NCBI RefSeq assembly: GCF_005239225.2
Contig: NC_133295.1
Location: 5,022,001-5,086,000, forward strand
Length of the DNA stretch: 64,000 nt
From: Populus alba
Taxonomy: Eukaryota > Streptophyta > Magnoliopsida > Malpighiales > Salicaceae
Direction of reading: 5' to 3'
Shown here: in pieces, positions 49,263 to 61,959 of the stretch
How the letters are laid out: each line of letters starts with the position of its first letter
How positions within the stretch are numbered: position 1 is the first letter of the stretch
The notes under the pieces: generated by a model
The model's database searches: none
What the model was told of the DNA's origin: nothing
Seen by the model: the letters and a program-made list of their open reading frames with translations, nothing else
Position numbers and translations under genes: made by a program

Positions 49263-49515
49263 TTACAAGTCTCTTGATGCGGATCAGCCCAACACCAAGC
49301 GTAATCATGCCAACGATCCATTGGAGGTGCCAATTGGGCCAATCACAAGAGCTAGGGCAAAGAAGCTTAAAGAAGCATTGAATGGGCTTGTTCAGAACTT
49401 ATGGAGCAAGATGGACCTAGAAGGGCTTGGGACATTTAAGGAGCATGAAGAACAACCTTTAATTCATCTAGTTCATGTCCAAGAAGAGCCCAATTCATGT
49501 GGAACAAGGGATTGA
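49263..49515 (+). pseudogene. 3' end of a Ty3/gypsy pol polyprotein (element A)
   Basis: An open frame to the TGA at 49513 contains DPLEVPIGPITRARAKKLKE followed by ALNGLVQNLWSK, the characteristic extreme C-terminus of plant gypsy polyproteins. Upstream pol sequence is absent, so element A is truncated on its 5' side. Confidence 0.65.
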
Positions 49516-50280
49516 TATGTCCGACCCAATACCAGCCTTGTTAGGCTTGTTTTATTTCCTAATGCTACAAGGATAAAAAGCCAACAATTTATTCTCCTAA
49601 TTAAGTAAGGAAGTTGGCCATATCTTATTCCTAAAGAGGGGAGGACTATTTAATGTTTTTCCTAACATAGGAAGGAAAGTAATTAAATCAGCAACAAAGG
49701 AGGAAATTTATCCAAGCTAATCAAGGACATCAAAGGAAAAGGGGCAGCAACACAAATTTGATTCTAGCATATTTAGGATGGTAATTTTCGGATTTTTATT
49801 ATTTTTATTATTTTCTTCTTAGTTTTTGGGTTATTATTACTTATTTGGGTCAATTGTAAGTGGGCTTCATATAAGTCCACCTAAGGGGGGTCCATTAGGG
49901 TTTCTTTAAGTCTAGAGTCAGTATAAATAGAGGCATAACCAAACATGTAAGGTTACGTAATTTTTAGATCAATAAACTTCTTTGCAGCACTTGTGTGTTG
50001 ATGGGATAATCTCCCTTCCTTAGTTCTCTAAAGAATTGAAAACGACTTATCGAAGAACAACTGGCTTCGTGGCGTCATCCTTATACTTCTCGTTCGCGAA
50101 TCTATATTCGTTGGGTAGGGGTTTTTCGTTTCCAATAGTGCTGGTGCCTAGGTACAAGTTATCTTTGTGTCACACTCCTATCAAACCTGATTTACTTGGC
50201 TTTCCGGGAATTGGTGTCTTTGCGTGTGGGTTGCGTGACCACGTGATCACGAGGTTCGCATCATCTCTCTCTTGAAAGGG
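49516..50280 (+). mobile_element. probable 3' LTR of gypsy element A
   Basis: Directly follows the pol stop codon. It has a TATAAATAG promoter motif at 49922-49930 and an AATAAA polyadenylation signal at about 49971-49976, the order expected for U3-R-U5. The exact TG...CA ends were not fixed. Its 5' partner is not in the window. Confidence 0.6.
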
Positions 50281-50640
50281 ATGACATATGAGAAGATAAT
50301 TAAGGCATACGAGATTTAAAAGGGTGACCATTAGAATTATTGTTGTTGTTAGATGAAACACAACATTTTACTTAGTTTCTTTTCTTTTAAATGAGTTTTA
50401 TAGATAATTCCATGTTTTGGCTTAAATTTATAACTAATTTGGTAAAGAGAATGATTATACAGATTAAGAACAATTTCTAATAATCTCTCTTATTTCCTTC
50501 ATCTCTCATTCTTTATTTTTCTGTGTGTTGGTTGTATACACTCTATTTTTATTTTTGGTATTGGCATCAAGTCATTTCTTTTCATAAAAATACTTGGAAG
50601 TAATCCAAGTAGGCACCATTTTTAATAAGCTTGTTCTAAG
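50281..50640 (+). mobile_element. probable 5' LTR remnant of gypsy element B
   Basis: AT-rich sequence immediately before a primer-binding-site-like motif. It abuts the LTR of element A. A matching 3' LTR was not found after 55300. Confidence 0.4.
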
Positions 50641-51552
50641 TGGTATTAGAGCAAAAATTCTATAGACTTGAGAAATGACCCCTGTCGCTCGGTCCGAAGA
50701 TTTTAAAAGGCTCAAAGATTCCCTTGAAATTATCAGTAACGAACAAACACAAAAACATGAGCAAGTTATGAAGTAGTTGAATTCACAAAGGCAAAAACTA
50801 GAAAATACAAGTTGTAGTCATAAAGCCAAGTTTGGGGAATTAAAAGATCTTATTAATGGATCTTACCAACAAACTTTCACTCTTCAAACTTTATAGCAAT
50901 CAACTGGTGAAACTAGTGTTATCAAGGATAAACAAGTTTTTCTTGAAGGTGATTTTGTTGTTAAAACCGATTTGACTTATGAATAAAGGCATAACCACTA
51001 CAAGGTATATAAACCTACACATGATTTTCCTAACTTTGATGGTAAGGATATGCATAAGTGGTCTTGTAAGTGTTATCAATATTTTGAAGTGGAAGTTGAG
51101 GATTTTGAGAATATTAGGTTGGCTTCTTATTATCTTGATTGTGTGGCCCTTTATTGGCACTAAAATTGTATGAGAAGCCTAAGAAATTTGGAAATAACTT
51201 GGAATGGATATATGAAGGCATTGTGTGCTAGGTTTAGGGGTTAAAAGGACCCATTAAAGGAGCTTTTTGGATATTAGATACGTGGAGAATCTAGAGACAT
51301 ACATTCAAGATTTTAACATATTATGAAATAGATCAAAGATTACAAAAAAACAAAAAAAAAAAAGTATTGGTGTTCTTTATAGGAGGTCTTGAGGTTGGAA
51401 TCAAGAATTTAGTTATGATGTTTAAGCCTAAAACATTAAAATAAGCTAACAACCTAGCTTGTTTACAAGAAAACACCATCTCCTATAGATGTACCCATCA
51501 AAATCTTGTTTGAATACTCGTTCCAAATCATAACATAAACTACCTAAATCAA

Positions 51553-51752
51553 ACTTAGAGGGTGTAGCGGTTGCTTTTCAAATAGCTTTTCGTGCGAAAA
51601 GCATCCAATAATGTTTTTTCATTTAAAAAATCATTTTTGACATCAGCACATCAAAACGATCCAAACAGTACAAACCGCACTCAATTTTAGCAAAAAAAAA
51701 AAATTGAATTTTTTCGAAAAGCCGGTTTGGCCGCAATGCCAAACAAGCTCTT
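51553..51752. mobile_element. MITE-like insertion within the gag region of element B
   Basis: Interrupts the gypsy sequence. Has GTAGCGGTTGCTTTTCAAAT at one end and GCCGGTTTGGCCGCAATGCC near the other, with TTTTTGACATCAGCACATC inside. Related in reverse orientation to 39835-40023. Because it sits inside element B, it is younger than that element. Confidence 0.55.
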
Positions 51753-53908
51753 AATCTCCATCAAACTCCCTATAAAAGCTCACCCTTATTAATCACTAAC
51801 AGTCTAAAACCTTATTAAAATGGCCTATTACCCACTCTAACCTAAAATTATACTATTAAAGTCCCTGTTAAACCTACCAAATCTTTAAAGAATATGGAGT
51901 TTGAGGAAAGAAGAATAAAAAGCTTATGTTTTTATGTGATTAAAAGTTTGTATCTAGGCAACAAAGTAAAAATAAGAGGCTTTGACTTTGTATAGTATAT
52001 GATGAGGAAGACATTAAATAAGGTAAAGCTAAGGTGGATGAGTTTAATTCCAAAGCAGTCATTCCACACATCTCCATTTATGCTCTAGAGGGCACTATGG
52101 GTTTCATACTTTGAGAGTGGCTGGTAAGATTGATAATCACTTAATCTTCATTATGGTGCATTTAGGTAGCACACATAATTTCCTCAACTTTGAAGCAGCT
52201 AATATGTTATAATGTAATCTTGCAGCCATAAGCCTTTAACAGTAGAGGCAACTAATGGGGGGATAATAAGTTACATAATTATGTGTAAAAATTTTAAATG
52301 GAGAATACAATAAGTGAATTTCAAAGTTGATGTTTTCATTGTAGATTTAAATAATTATGATATGGTGTTGGAAACATAGTGGTTAGCCATTTTAAATGAC
52401 TTTGTATTTAACTACATAGAGTTATAGATGTCCTTTAAGTAGCAAGGTATAGAGGTGTTGTTTAAGAGCAATAATCATTCTTAGCTATAAACCATCAAGT
52501 TTGAGAAACTTAATAATTTATTGGAAAGCCTTTAAAATTAGCAAAAAGCAGATATATAGTTTGAGAGTTATTAAGGATATTGACACTACAATATATTTTA
52601 TATATGCTACCTTGGTGCCTAATATGGAAAGAAATTATGCTTTATACAACTTGTTAAAGTGTTATCAAAAGGTGTTTAATGACCCTAAGAGGTTACCACC
52701 CACTGGATCTAATAATCATACCATAGCTCTTAAGAATGGAGCTCAACCTGTTAATTTAAGGCCATATAAATACTTTGGTTTACAAATGGAAATATAGAGA
52801 AAATGTTTCTAAAATAGTAGAGTCAAGGATAATTTAGCCAAGCAATAGACATTTTGCTTCTCCCATGGTATTAGTTAAGAAAAAGGACAATTCATAAAGG
52901 CTTTGTATAGATTATTGGGCTCTTAACAAACTTATTATCAAGTACAAATTTTCTATACCATTGGTGGATGAGTTACTAGAAGAATTAATGGGTGCATCTA
53001 TGTTTTCCAATATAGACTTGAGATCTGGATACCACCAAATCAAAATTGCCTCATAGGATATGTTTAAAACTACTTTTAAGACTCATAATAGTCGCTATAA
53101 GTTTTTAGTCATGCCTTTTAGGTTAACTAATGCTCATGCCACTTTTCAAACCTTAATGAATGATGTTTTTAGAAGTCATTTTAGGAAGTTAGTGTTCTTT
53201 GATGACATTCTAATTTATAGTCAATTAGTGGCACAACACTTAAAGCATCCGAAGATAGTGTTTGAATTATTAAGGGTTTATAAACTAGTAGTAAAAAAGA
53301 GCAAGTATGTTCTTAGAAATAATCAAGTGTAGTACTTGGACCACATTATCTCTAAGGAAGGGGCATCTATTAATCCATAAAAGATCAAAGTTATGGTGGA
53401 ATGACCTCCTTTACCTAAGCATGTTAAATAGCAACATAGATTTATAGGTTTCACTGACTAAAGGGTTATGGGTCCATAAGTAAACCATTAACATAATTGT
53501 TAAAGAATGATGTTTTTGAATGGACTAAGAAAGCAACATCAGCTTTTAAACTTCTAAAGCAAGTCATGACTCGACCTTTTGTTTTGGCATTACCTGACCT
53601 AAACAAGCAATTTATAATAAAGATTGATGCCTCACGAGTTGGCATAAAAGTAATGCTAATATAAAAAGGGTGCCTTATAACTTATATTAGCAAATCTCTA
53701 GGACTAAAGCAACAAGCTATGTCTACTTATAAAAGGGAGATCTTGGCTATAATATATGCAGTGGCAAAGTGGAGACATTACTTATAGGGAAAATATTTTA
53801 AGATTTGAATGGATCATGTTAGACTTAAATATCTTCTAGAACAAAAAATTTCATATCCTTTATAACACTTATGGTTAGCCAAGCTACTAGGGTTTGACTA
53901 TGAAATTG

Positions 53909-53923
53909 TGTGTGTGTGTGTGT
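53909..53923. repeat. (GT)n microsatellite in the gypsy RNase H/integrase interval
   Basis: A short GT run interrupts the decayed pol frame. Confidence 0.7.
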
Positions 53924-55809
53924 AAAGTAAATGTAGCAACTAATACCTTTCTTCATGAACTTTAATTATAGAGTATTTACTATAGTGGTGTCTATAATTT
54001 CCACCAATATCATGGAGAACATCAAAAAGTCATGGTAATAAGATAGTCTTATATAAGGCATTATGGTGGATCTACAGAATGACCTTAGTTCTCACCCTCA
54101 TTACAAATGGGTGAATAACCACTTGAATAAGAAAGGAAAGATAGTAGTCGACAATGATTATAATCCCCAACACATGTTAATTTATATGTATCATGATTCA
54201 ACTATGAGGGGGATAGTTTAGAGCTATTATGACTGATAAAAGAGTGAAATTCTATTATATTGAAAAAGACTACAAAGGTAAGTGAGAGTAAGTGAGAGGA
54301 TGCCATATCTACAAAAAAAAAAAAAAGACAGAGAATGTGTTCTCTATTGGGTTACTATAACCTTTACCCATTCCTTAAGTACTATTTATTGATATCAATA
54401 TGGATATTATGAAGGGATTTTTTAAGGAAAAGAGGTCATCTTTGAGGTGATGGATAAATTCAGTAAATGTGCACACTTTATGGCTATTAGTCATCCTTAT
54501 TTTGCAACTACAATAGCCACTACTTTCATAGATAATGTTTATAAACTTCATAATTTATATGCCTTCAGAGTTAGAGATAGAGACATTGTATTCCTAAGCC
54601 AATCTGGAGAAAAACTTTTTTACCTATCATGAAACTTTATTATTCCATTGCTTATCACCCCCAAATCATTGGGAAAACTAAAGTAGTTAACAAGTTCTTA
54701 AAGAATTACTCGAGGTGTATAAATAGAAACATACAAAGTTAATGGACAAGGTGGCTCTCTCTAGCATAATAGTGGTATAATATTAATTACCACACTTCTA
54801 TAAGGTGTACTTCTTATGAAGTTATATATGGTTAGGCTCTTCCACTTTATATTCCTTAATTTTATAAGGATTTTAACATTAAGGCAGTTGATAAGTTATT
54901 AACCAAGAGAAAAAACATGCTCAAATTAATCAAGAAAAATATGAATTAAACTCAACAAAAAATGACTTAGTTGGCAAAAAAGAAAGAAGTGAAAGGACAT
55001 TCAATGTTGGTGATTGGGTATACCTAAAATTGCATCTATACAGGCATAAAATTATGATTTAAATGGTCTCACACAAATTATCAACTAGGTATTTTATCTT
55101 ATACAAGATCATAGTATCAAGGTATTTTCTTATACAAGATCATAGAGTAGATTGCGATAATGGCTTACAAACTAGATCTACCTTTATTTGTCTCAATCCA
55201 CCCTATTTTTCATGTTTCACAACTAAAGTGACAAATAAAAAATAAAAGGGTGTATGATGAGTTACATGTTATGCCTTGTGTTACATCTCTCCATGCTCAC
55301 TTATAACCATAATCTTTTTATTTAGACATTACAAAGCTATATGTTCACTCCTCATGTTCAGCTTTGTTGCCTATAGTATTTGACTTTGATGTGGTAATCT
55401 CTTCTCTGGTATAATTTAATCTTCAAGCTAAAACAAAATCTAAATTACCTTATTGACATGTATTGCTTTCTTTTCAATTACCTCTTTATCTTAATAGCAC
55501 CATATTAAAAATATTTTTAAGCTTAATATAGCAACGCAACTACATTAGTTCTTTATATTCAATCTATTTAAAAATTTTATCATTATAGCTTCTCCCTACT
55601 CCATTATAGTAACGTTAATTATAACAATTTTTAATTTTTTTGTGAAAATCTCTTAAACTTCTAAAATCCAAAACAAACTTTACTCTTTAATACAAATATT
55701 TTTCTCATAATTGTTTTCATCTCACCTAAATCTTTAAGAATTTTGATTTGACCAAATAATAGCAAAAAACTGAATCAATTAAATTATTTTTTTTTCAACT
55801 TTCATATTT

Positions 55810-56130
55810 AAAAGATTAAAATCTCTCTCAAATTTATTTTAATATTACCCAAAACTTTATCCAAACTACCTAAATCCATCATCATTATCTATCCTTCTTG
55901 GTTAGGAAATGATCAATTGATCAAAACCTACCCAGAATTATCTACCAGAATTATTTAGCAGTTTAAGTTTATTATATCTTTGTAGTTAATTATATCTTTG
56001 TTTTCTTCTAAGAAAGTAGATTAATTTTTAATTTTATTGACTGCTACTAAATTAAACCCTCACTTATTTTTTTTCTAATTTACTATGAGAAGATATAAAA
56101 AAAATAGTTAACAATAAACATTGAATGTGT
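55810..56130. repeat. diverged tandem duplication, copy 1
   Basis: Shares with 56340-56620 the ordered segments CAAACTACCTAAATCCATCA / CGAACCACC..., GATCAAAACCTAC, AATTATATCTTTGTTTTCTT, TACTAAATTAAACCC and TTTTCTAATT-ACTATGA. Non-coding. Confidence 0.7.
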
Positions 56131-56339
56131 AGAATTAATATATGAAGAATATTTTTAAACTTCAACTAAACTTTAGTTCTCTTAAAAAGAACATTTATTT
56201 TTCTCATATCCATCTCATTTCGTTTTTCTTTTTGTCTAAAACAAGTTTTTCCATCGAATAATAACATAAACTAATAAATTCTTGGTAAAAGTAAACAAAA
56301 ATTAATAAAACATTCCTTTTTTCCACTTCAAATAAACAA

Positions 56340-56620
56340 AAGTTTAAATACTCCTTCCAAATCTATCTTAATACTACCCAAGACTTTATCCGAACCACCT
56401 CCTTTTTGATTCCATCATCATCGTCTACCCTTCAGCTCAGGAAGGGATCAAAACCTACAAGAATTGTTTAGTAGTTTCAAGTTAATTATATCTTTGTTTT
56501 CTTCTAATTAATCTCCTTAATTTTGAACTTCATAGACTAGTACTAAATTAAACCCACGCTTATTTTTTCCTAATTAACTATGACAAATAAATAAAAATAG
56601 TTTCATCAATGAACATCGCA
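56340..56620. repeat. diverged tandem duplication, copy 2
   Basis: Second copy of 55810-56130, shorter by small deletions, with an (AC)n run just after it (about 56634-56650). Confidence 0.7.
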
Positions 56621-56629
56621 CGTGTGAAT

Positions 56630-57424
56630 TAATATACACACACACACAAACACTTCAGTGAACATTGAGAAACCAAAATTTACTCTTTACGAAGGTTTTT
56701 GATAAAATTAGTTTCTGTTGTACTCAAAAGCCCGTCCTTTTTCACTAGCACAAGCGTGAAAACAATCCACACTAGCACTAGATCTCATATTTGGCAGCCT
56801 GCAACAGCACGCCAATAAACTCCTTGTACTCAGATCGCATTATGTAGGATGACAAGCATATAAACAATGACTCATCAAGTGATCTGTTCTGTAATTATCC
56901 AAAAATTAAAGATTCAGATAACAGAATTATCTGCTATAAAGTTCTCCTCAGTGGCAACAAAATTACAGATTTCCCTTCCATGAGCAGGAGGACATCTCTC
57001 ATAACTAATGGTGATAATAGACCTGTTGATACATAGATGACCAAAAACAAAGCAGAAAAAGAAAGCGGTAAAAGGGTCTATCTTGCTAATCAGAACATTT
57101 AACAGGCAAATAAGTTTCCTCGACTTGCATGTGATCAGAACTCGAGTTTCTGAACCATCAGCCTGGAACACATCACAGATCCCGGCAGACTTATAAATGC
57201 AGTCAGCATCCACTAGCAATAACAGCAAAGATAAGTGCTTCAACTGAGGTAAGTCAGTTCCCTGCGAAGAACAGGCATGGTAAAGGGAAAGAATTGAAAA
57301 CAAACTACTACAAACAGCACAAAAGAGATCCAAACAGTGATTAAAGGATTAGTCCCAGGCAACACAGTCAACGATGAAACAAAAACCATTAGAAAAAGAC
57401 TTGAGATGGAGAAGGTTGAAAGGG
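56630..57424 (-). other. probable 3' part of the MIR159 primary transcript
   Basis: Less AT-rich than its surroundings. A 139-residue minus-strand frame at 56914-57333 has no recognised domain, and an acceptor-like TTCGCAG precedes GGAACTGACTTACC. I interpret the stretch as downstream exon and intron sequence of the non-coding MIR159 transcript, but a separate unknown gene cannot be excluded. Confidence 0.3.
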
Positions 57425-57608
57425 TTATGGGTTTAGAGCTCCCTTCAATCCAAAAAAGGATCTAACATTAGGCAATAAAGCTCCTGAGATATGCAAGCCG
57501 CAAACCTATCCTTCAGCTGATAGATAGGGCTGTGGATCCATAGCTTAGCAGCTTAATCTACCCAGCAAGAACCTCTATTGGACTTCAAGGAGCTCCACTC
57601 CCTAATCC
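57425..57608 (-). ncRNA. MIR159: MIR159 precursor hairpin
   Basis: On the minus strand the 3' arm at 57434-57454 carries the 21-nt miR159 sequence (begins UUUGGAUUGAAGG, ends GAGCUCUA). The 5' arm at 57575-57595 carries the star strand (GAGCUCCUUGAAGUCCAAUA plus G). The arms pair over the GGAGCUC core and flanks (GGGAGUGGAGCUCC against GGGAGCUCUAAACCC), with an internal stem-loop between them (CTATCTATCAGCTGAAGGATAG region); the long fold-back is the known form of plant MIR159 genes. miR159 guides ARGONAUTE1 to GAMYB (MYB33/65-type) mRNAs and limits them in vegetative tissue. The close relative miR319 starts UUGGACUGAAGG, so this is miR159. Confidence 0.95.
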
Positions 57609-58118
57609 ATCACCCATCTCGGATTTAAAGATTTACAGTACCCACCAAAACCCTAACACAGACACGACTAACCAAGAACAGACAGAAACTCGTTCATAAA
57701 CAACCCTAACAACATATTCGCCTCTATATATCAGTTATACTACAAATATATTTATAGATCTGATTGACCCTACTGTACATCTATCCTAACCCTAGAAAAG
57801 ACGACATCTTAAAGGAAAAACAGATAAGAGAAAATAAGAGAAGCGCAGAGGCGAGGGCCTAGTTCTGTTCACTAACTAGTATTGAATCCATTGAAAATAA
57901 AAAGAAAAGGAAACAAGAAAAAAAGAGTTCAAAGAACACAGAACAGTTTCAACTTAGTATCTAAACGAAGATCGCATGTTTTCTTCATTCTTAAAGCCAC
58001 CGGCTACACGTATGAGACGAACTGGGCATCTGAAGATGACCATTCCATGAGAACATGGACTTGTGAGCAAACCCTACACCACTAATAATAGTTTATCTGC
58101 GAAGACTCTTCAATGCTA

Positions 58119-58128
58119 CCTTTTATAG
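58119..58128 (-). promoter_or_regulatory. TATA box of the MIR159 transcript
   Basis: CTATAAAAGG on the minus strand, a strong TATA box, about 510 bases before the hairpin. Transcription would start near 58090. The leader (58090-57610) contains only short ORFs. Confidence 0.55.
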
Positions 58129-58129
58129 A

Positions 58130-59469
58130 CATCTACAAATAGTAGAAGAAAACCACCTAGATAGCCTGTTTGAAGCACCCATCTACCCTAATGTCTAAAA
58201 ACAACTATTTTTTAGCGCGGTAACCATTAAAAATGACCTTAGGTTAAAAGAGGAGGATGCCTTTTTTGTAGTGGTTAGACTTGATTAATAATGGTGGGTC
58301 GGCAGGAGCTAGTTTTGCCTCCATCAAGAAAAAATCTGTCGGACACCGGCTTGTTAGATTCCTTGTAGTGGTGATCACATGCCTTGTTTGCTTCCGGTCA
58401 CGATATATTCGTCCATTTTATCGATATCTTCGCTTGAATGCGTGCTTAAAACGTTAAAAATACACCATGAAACTAAACATAACAGAAAACGTATAAATTA
58501 ACGTGTAAGAGAAAATCAATTTAAGAATTTATTGACAATCAAATAGTTTTAAGATTTAAACTAAAGTAAGAATCAATCCAACTATCTTAAAATAATTTAT
58601 AATTTACCATTTGATGTTTACAGTGTAATTGTTATATTGTTATTTAAGTTTATTTAATTTTTTACAAAAATTACTCTTGATAAGGAGGAAAAAAATTGAT
58701 AGAAGAAGGAAAATTGAAAAAAAAAATAGTTTAGAAAGACAAAGGTTATTGTTAATGTCTATAACATTTTTTGGAATAATTTTTTAAAATAAATAATTCC
58801 AATAACTAATTTTAAACATTATTTTTTATTTAATAAACATATTTTTTTAGTTTAAAAACACAATTTTATTTTAAATATATTTTGAACAGGCACAATTTTC
58901 CAAGAAAGCAAAAAATGCTGGCGAGATCTTTAATTTATTTCCGCCTTGTATCTCTCGGTTCAAAGCACAAACTTAAGGTTGCTTTTATGTATGAATTGTT
59001 TGATCTCTTTCTTTAATGGCGCTGTCTGCCATGGATGTGGGATGGGAGCGCTTGGTGACCATCATGGTCCTGCTGATGTTAGATGTGCATGTGGTTAGAG
59101 GTACACTTTTTTTCTCTTTCTTACCGCTCCATGTTTTTCACGGGGTGTCATTCTATTTGTGATTTCTCAACACCGACCATAATTTGAGTTTTCTTTTCCT
59201 TTTTGTCCGAGTAAAAAAAAATTAACACAGCATATAAAATATTTAAAAAAATAATACAATTCCACGAGCTGTGAGTCTCAGATACAACTTGTGATTCTCA
59301 TATTATATTCACAACACGCAAATTTCATGCAAAAGATGTGAATTCAAATGATTTTTAACATTATTTCTATTTAAGTATTTTAGGGTTCTTTTCACAAGTA
59401 TGAATGAAAATATGTATTCATGTATTTTAAGCTCATGAAGATATATAATAGAATATAAATCCCTTATAA
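58130..59469. other. MIR159 upstream region and AT-rich spacer
   Basis: A short Cys/Gly-rich frame at 58991-59098 is described under findings. Otherwise there is no gene seen. Confidence 0.45.
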
Positions 59470-59883
59470 AGATAAAATATGTGTTGAATGAGAATGGTGT
59501 TTGGACTCCTAAGGATAATAGAGAAGCACAAGTTGAGGAAGAGCATGATGTTAATGAATAAGAATATGATGTTGATGAGGAACATAATATTAGTAGTGAC
59601 GATGAGTTTAAAGCGATATTTGAGACACCACCAACAGCTTCCTCACCGAAAAAGGTTGTTACGAGTATTTGGACATCTAGGATGAAAAACCTCAAAACAC
59701 TAATTGAGATGAATGTGCATCATCTTATAAATACTCAATTTTATATATTAGCTATTCAAAAGGAAATGGTAGGTGACTTAAAGGACATCAAAAGCATGAT
59801 GGATAATTTTTCTCTCATTATCCACCATCCTAGATTGTATACTAGAGCATATGCATTGTGTTTTTATGTTTTATCCTTTTTTT
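59470..59883 (+). pseudogene. broken ORF fragment, function unknown
   Basis: One frame reads NENGVWTPKDNREAQVEEEH, then a stop after DVNE, an acidic EYDVDEEHNISSDDEF, ETPPTASSPKKV, and MKNLKTLIEMNVHHLINTQF to a stop at about 59883. The mix of acidic linker and a helical C-terminal part looks protein-like. It has a single internal stop (GAATAAGAA) and no start or splice context. It could be a fragment of a mobile-element protein or a dead gene; I do not recognise it. Confidence 0.3.
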
Positions 59884-61959
59884 AAAATTTTCTTCTTGCA
59901 ATGGATAATGTATTATTTTAAAGATTATACAATGAACTTCTTATTATTTTTTATTTTCATTACCTCTCCATTATATGTTTCTTTTATATAACAAAGAGGG
60001 AGAGAAATGTAACTTGCATGTGTGCATTCCGTTGCAAAAAAAGGAAGAAGGAAATTAAATTTTTAAAAAATACATTTACAACCACGTTTCCAAATGTTCA
60101 ATTTTTGGTACCAATATATACTATTACCCAAACCATTTCTTTTGCTATTATTATCATTATTATTTTGTCATTTCTATAACCAATTTTATAACCATTATTG
60201 CTATTTATTGTTTAACCAAAAAAAAATAGTAATATATATTTGAAGTTTGTGCATGTATTAAATGATAAAATTATAAATATATATGTTTGTGTGTTTTATA
60301 TCAATATTGAAATATGTATATATTATACTGAATTAAAAAAATATAAATATTCTACATGTATATTTATACAATATAAATATATATCTCAAAATTAGGGTTG
60401 GGTTGAATTTCGGGTTGTATTTAATAATATTTATATAATATTCATTATTCATTGAATAAAACAGTTATAACTATCCATTAAAAAAAAAAAAACCTATCAA
60501 TATTTCAGGTTGGTTCAGATTAATTTTATCAAGTTCAAAATAAATTAACATTCTAAATTGCAATCATTTTAAAGCTATTAATAGAAAATAGCTTATGTTA
60601 CGGAAATTATTCATCTTTAACACATTATAATAATAAAATTAACTATTTGTTATTTAAAAATGCAGTAATTAGGAATTAAAATAAAAGGATCCTTGATACC
60701 TGAAAGTTGGGACGGAATACATCTAATTAATTTAACCCCTAAAAAATATTATCTGACTTCACGTATTAGGTCATTCGTTAGAATTGTTCAGTCATCCAAG
60801 GTGATATTCCTCCTCTTCTTCTTCTTCTTCTTCTTTCTTTTCAACGAGTAAAATCTAGATCCAATACATTGAATCATTAGTGGTTGCCTTTGTTAAAAAG
60901 AAATAGAAAGCTAATTATGAAAACCAATTATGAACACAATTTCAATAGAAACATAAAATAATAAAAAAAGAAATAGAAAGCTAATTACAAACTCAATTTC
61001 AAAGTTAAAATTTCCTTCTAATTTTTTTAAAATAAAAAAAATATTATTTTGATATATTTCTAAGTGAAAAATACTTTGAAAAAATATCCGCAACCATACT
61101 TCCAAACAGACTTTAGAACATGTTGCAGTTACTTTTCAAAATATTTTTTACTTAGAAATATATTAAATTATTTTTTTTTATTTTTTTTAAAATCAACGCA
61201 TCAGAAATGATCTAAAAACACCCAAAATATTAATTTGAAGTAAAGAAAACAAATATAAAATTTTTAATTTTTTTAAAAATACGTTTTTAAAACACAAAAA
61301 TAAACAGGAACATAACCAACACAAATTATTGGTTATGGAACTCCGTATATGCATATCTTTCCAGTTAAAAATATTAAAAACTTGATTGATATTATAGTAG
61401 TAGTTATTTTTTATTTAAAAATAATATATATATATATATATTAATTTTTTTTAAATTTATTTTTAATATCAATACATTAAAATAATTTTAAAAACAAAAA
61501 AATAATTCAAAACAATTTTTATTTTATTTAAAAAAAAACATTTTTCAACCACAAATGACCTAAATCTAATATTTAATTCCATGCTCTTGTAATTAATATT
61601 AACGTGATCACGGTAGAATATTTTTCACTTATCAATCCTTTTACTCTTGAATTGTTAAAATATCATTCTCCTTCCACCATAATTGACAACTATGGTAACG
61701 TGTTTTTATTTTGCTGCAAACAGAGGATGGGCCTGTTAAATAATAAAAGAATTGTTTTAAAAATGAAGACAACAACAAAACACTAAAATAAAAAGAAATT
61801 AGAAAATATTAAAAAAATATATCAAATGAGCGTTCTATTTAAGTTTTTTTTTAATGATTTTAATGCATTGATATATCATAAATTTTAAAAAATTTAAAAA
61901 TTATTTTAATATATTTTTAATTAATTTTTTTTAAAAAAAAAACTTTACACAATAAGTTT
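59884..61959. other. AT-rich region, no gene seen
   Basis: A (CTT)n run lies at about 60808-60834. MITE-like AT-rich segments with (A)ATATATTAAAATG-type cores lie near 61115-61310 and 61430-61560. No coding signal. Confidence 0.5.

Larger units (their letters stand above)
50641..55330 (+). mobile_element. decayed Ty3/gypsy retrotransposon (element B)
   Basis: TGGTATTAGAGC at 50641-50652 resembles an initiator-Met-tRNA primer-binding site. A gag-like region follows (starts MTPVARSEDFKRLKDS at 50675; DFPNFDGKDMHKW near 51030). Then come a protease-like GSTHNFLNF at about 52165, reverse transcriptase at 52670-53335 ([49 protein letters not shown]), RNase H at 53570-53790 (FIIKIDASRVGI, STYKREILAIIYAVAKWRHYL in the family's order), integrase at 54400-54640 (MDKFSKCAHFMAIS, RDRDIVFLSQSGEKLF) and an integrase tail (FNVGDWVYLKLHLY at about 55000; a degraded VFHVSQLK equivalent near 55205). 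Many stops and shifts; not mobile. Confidence 0.88.

Noticed and set aside
56914..57333. 139-residue minus-strand ORF downstream of MIR159
   Set aside because: No recognisable domain, and it lies where the non-coding MIR159 primary transcript is expected. Left uncalled, though not excluded.
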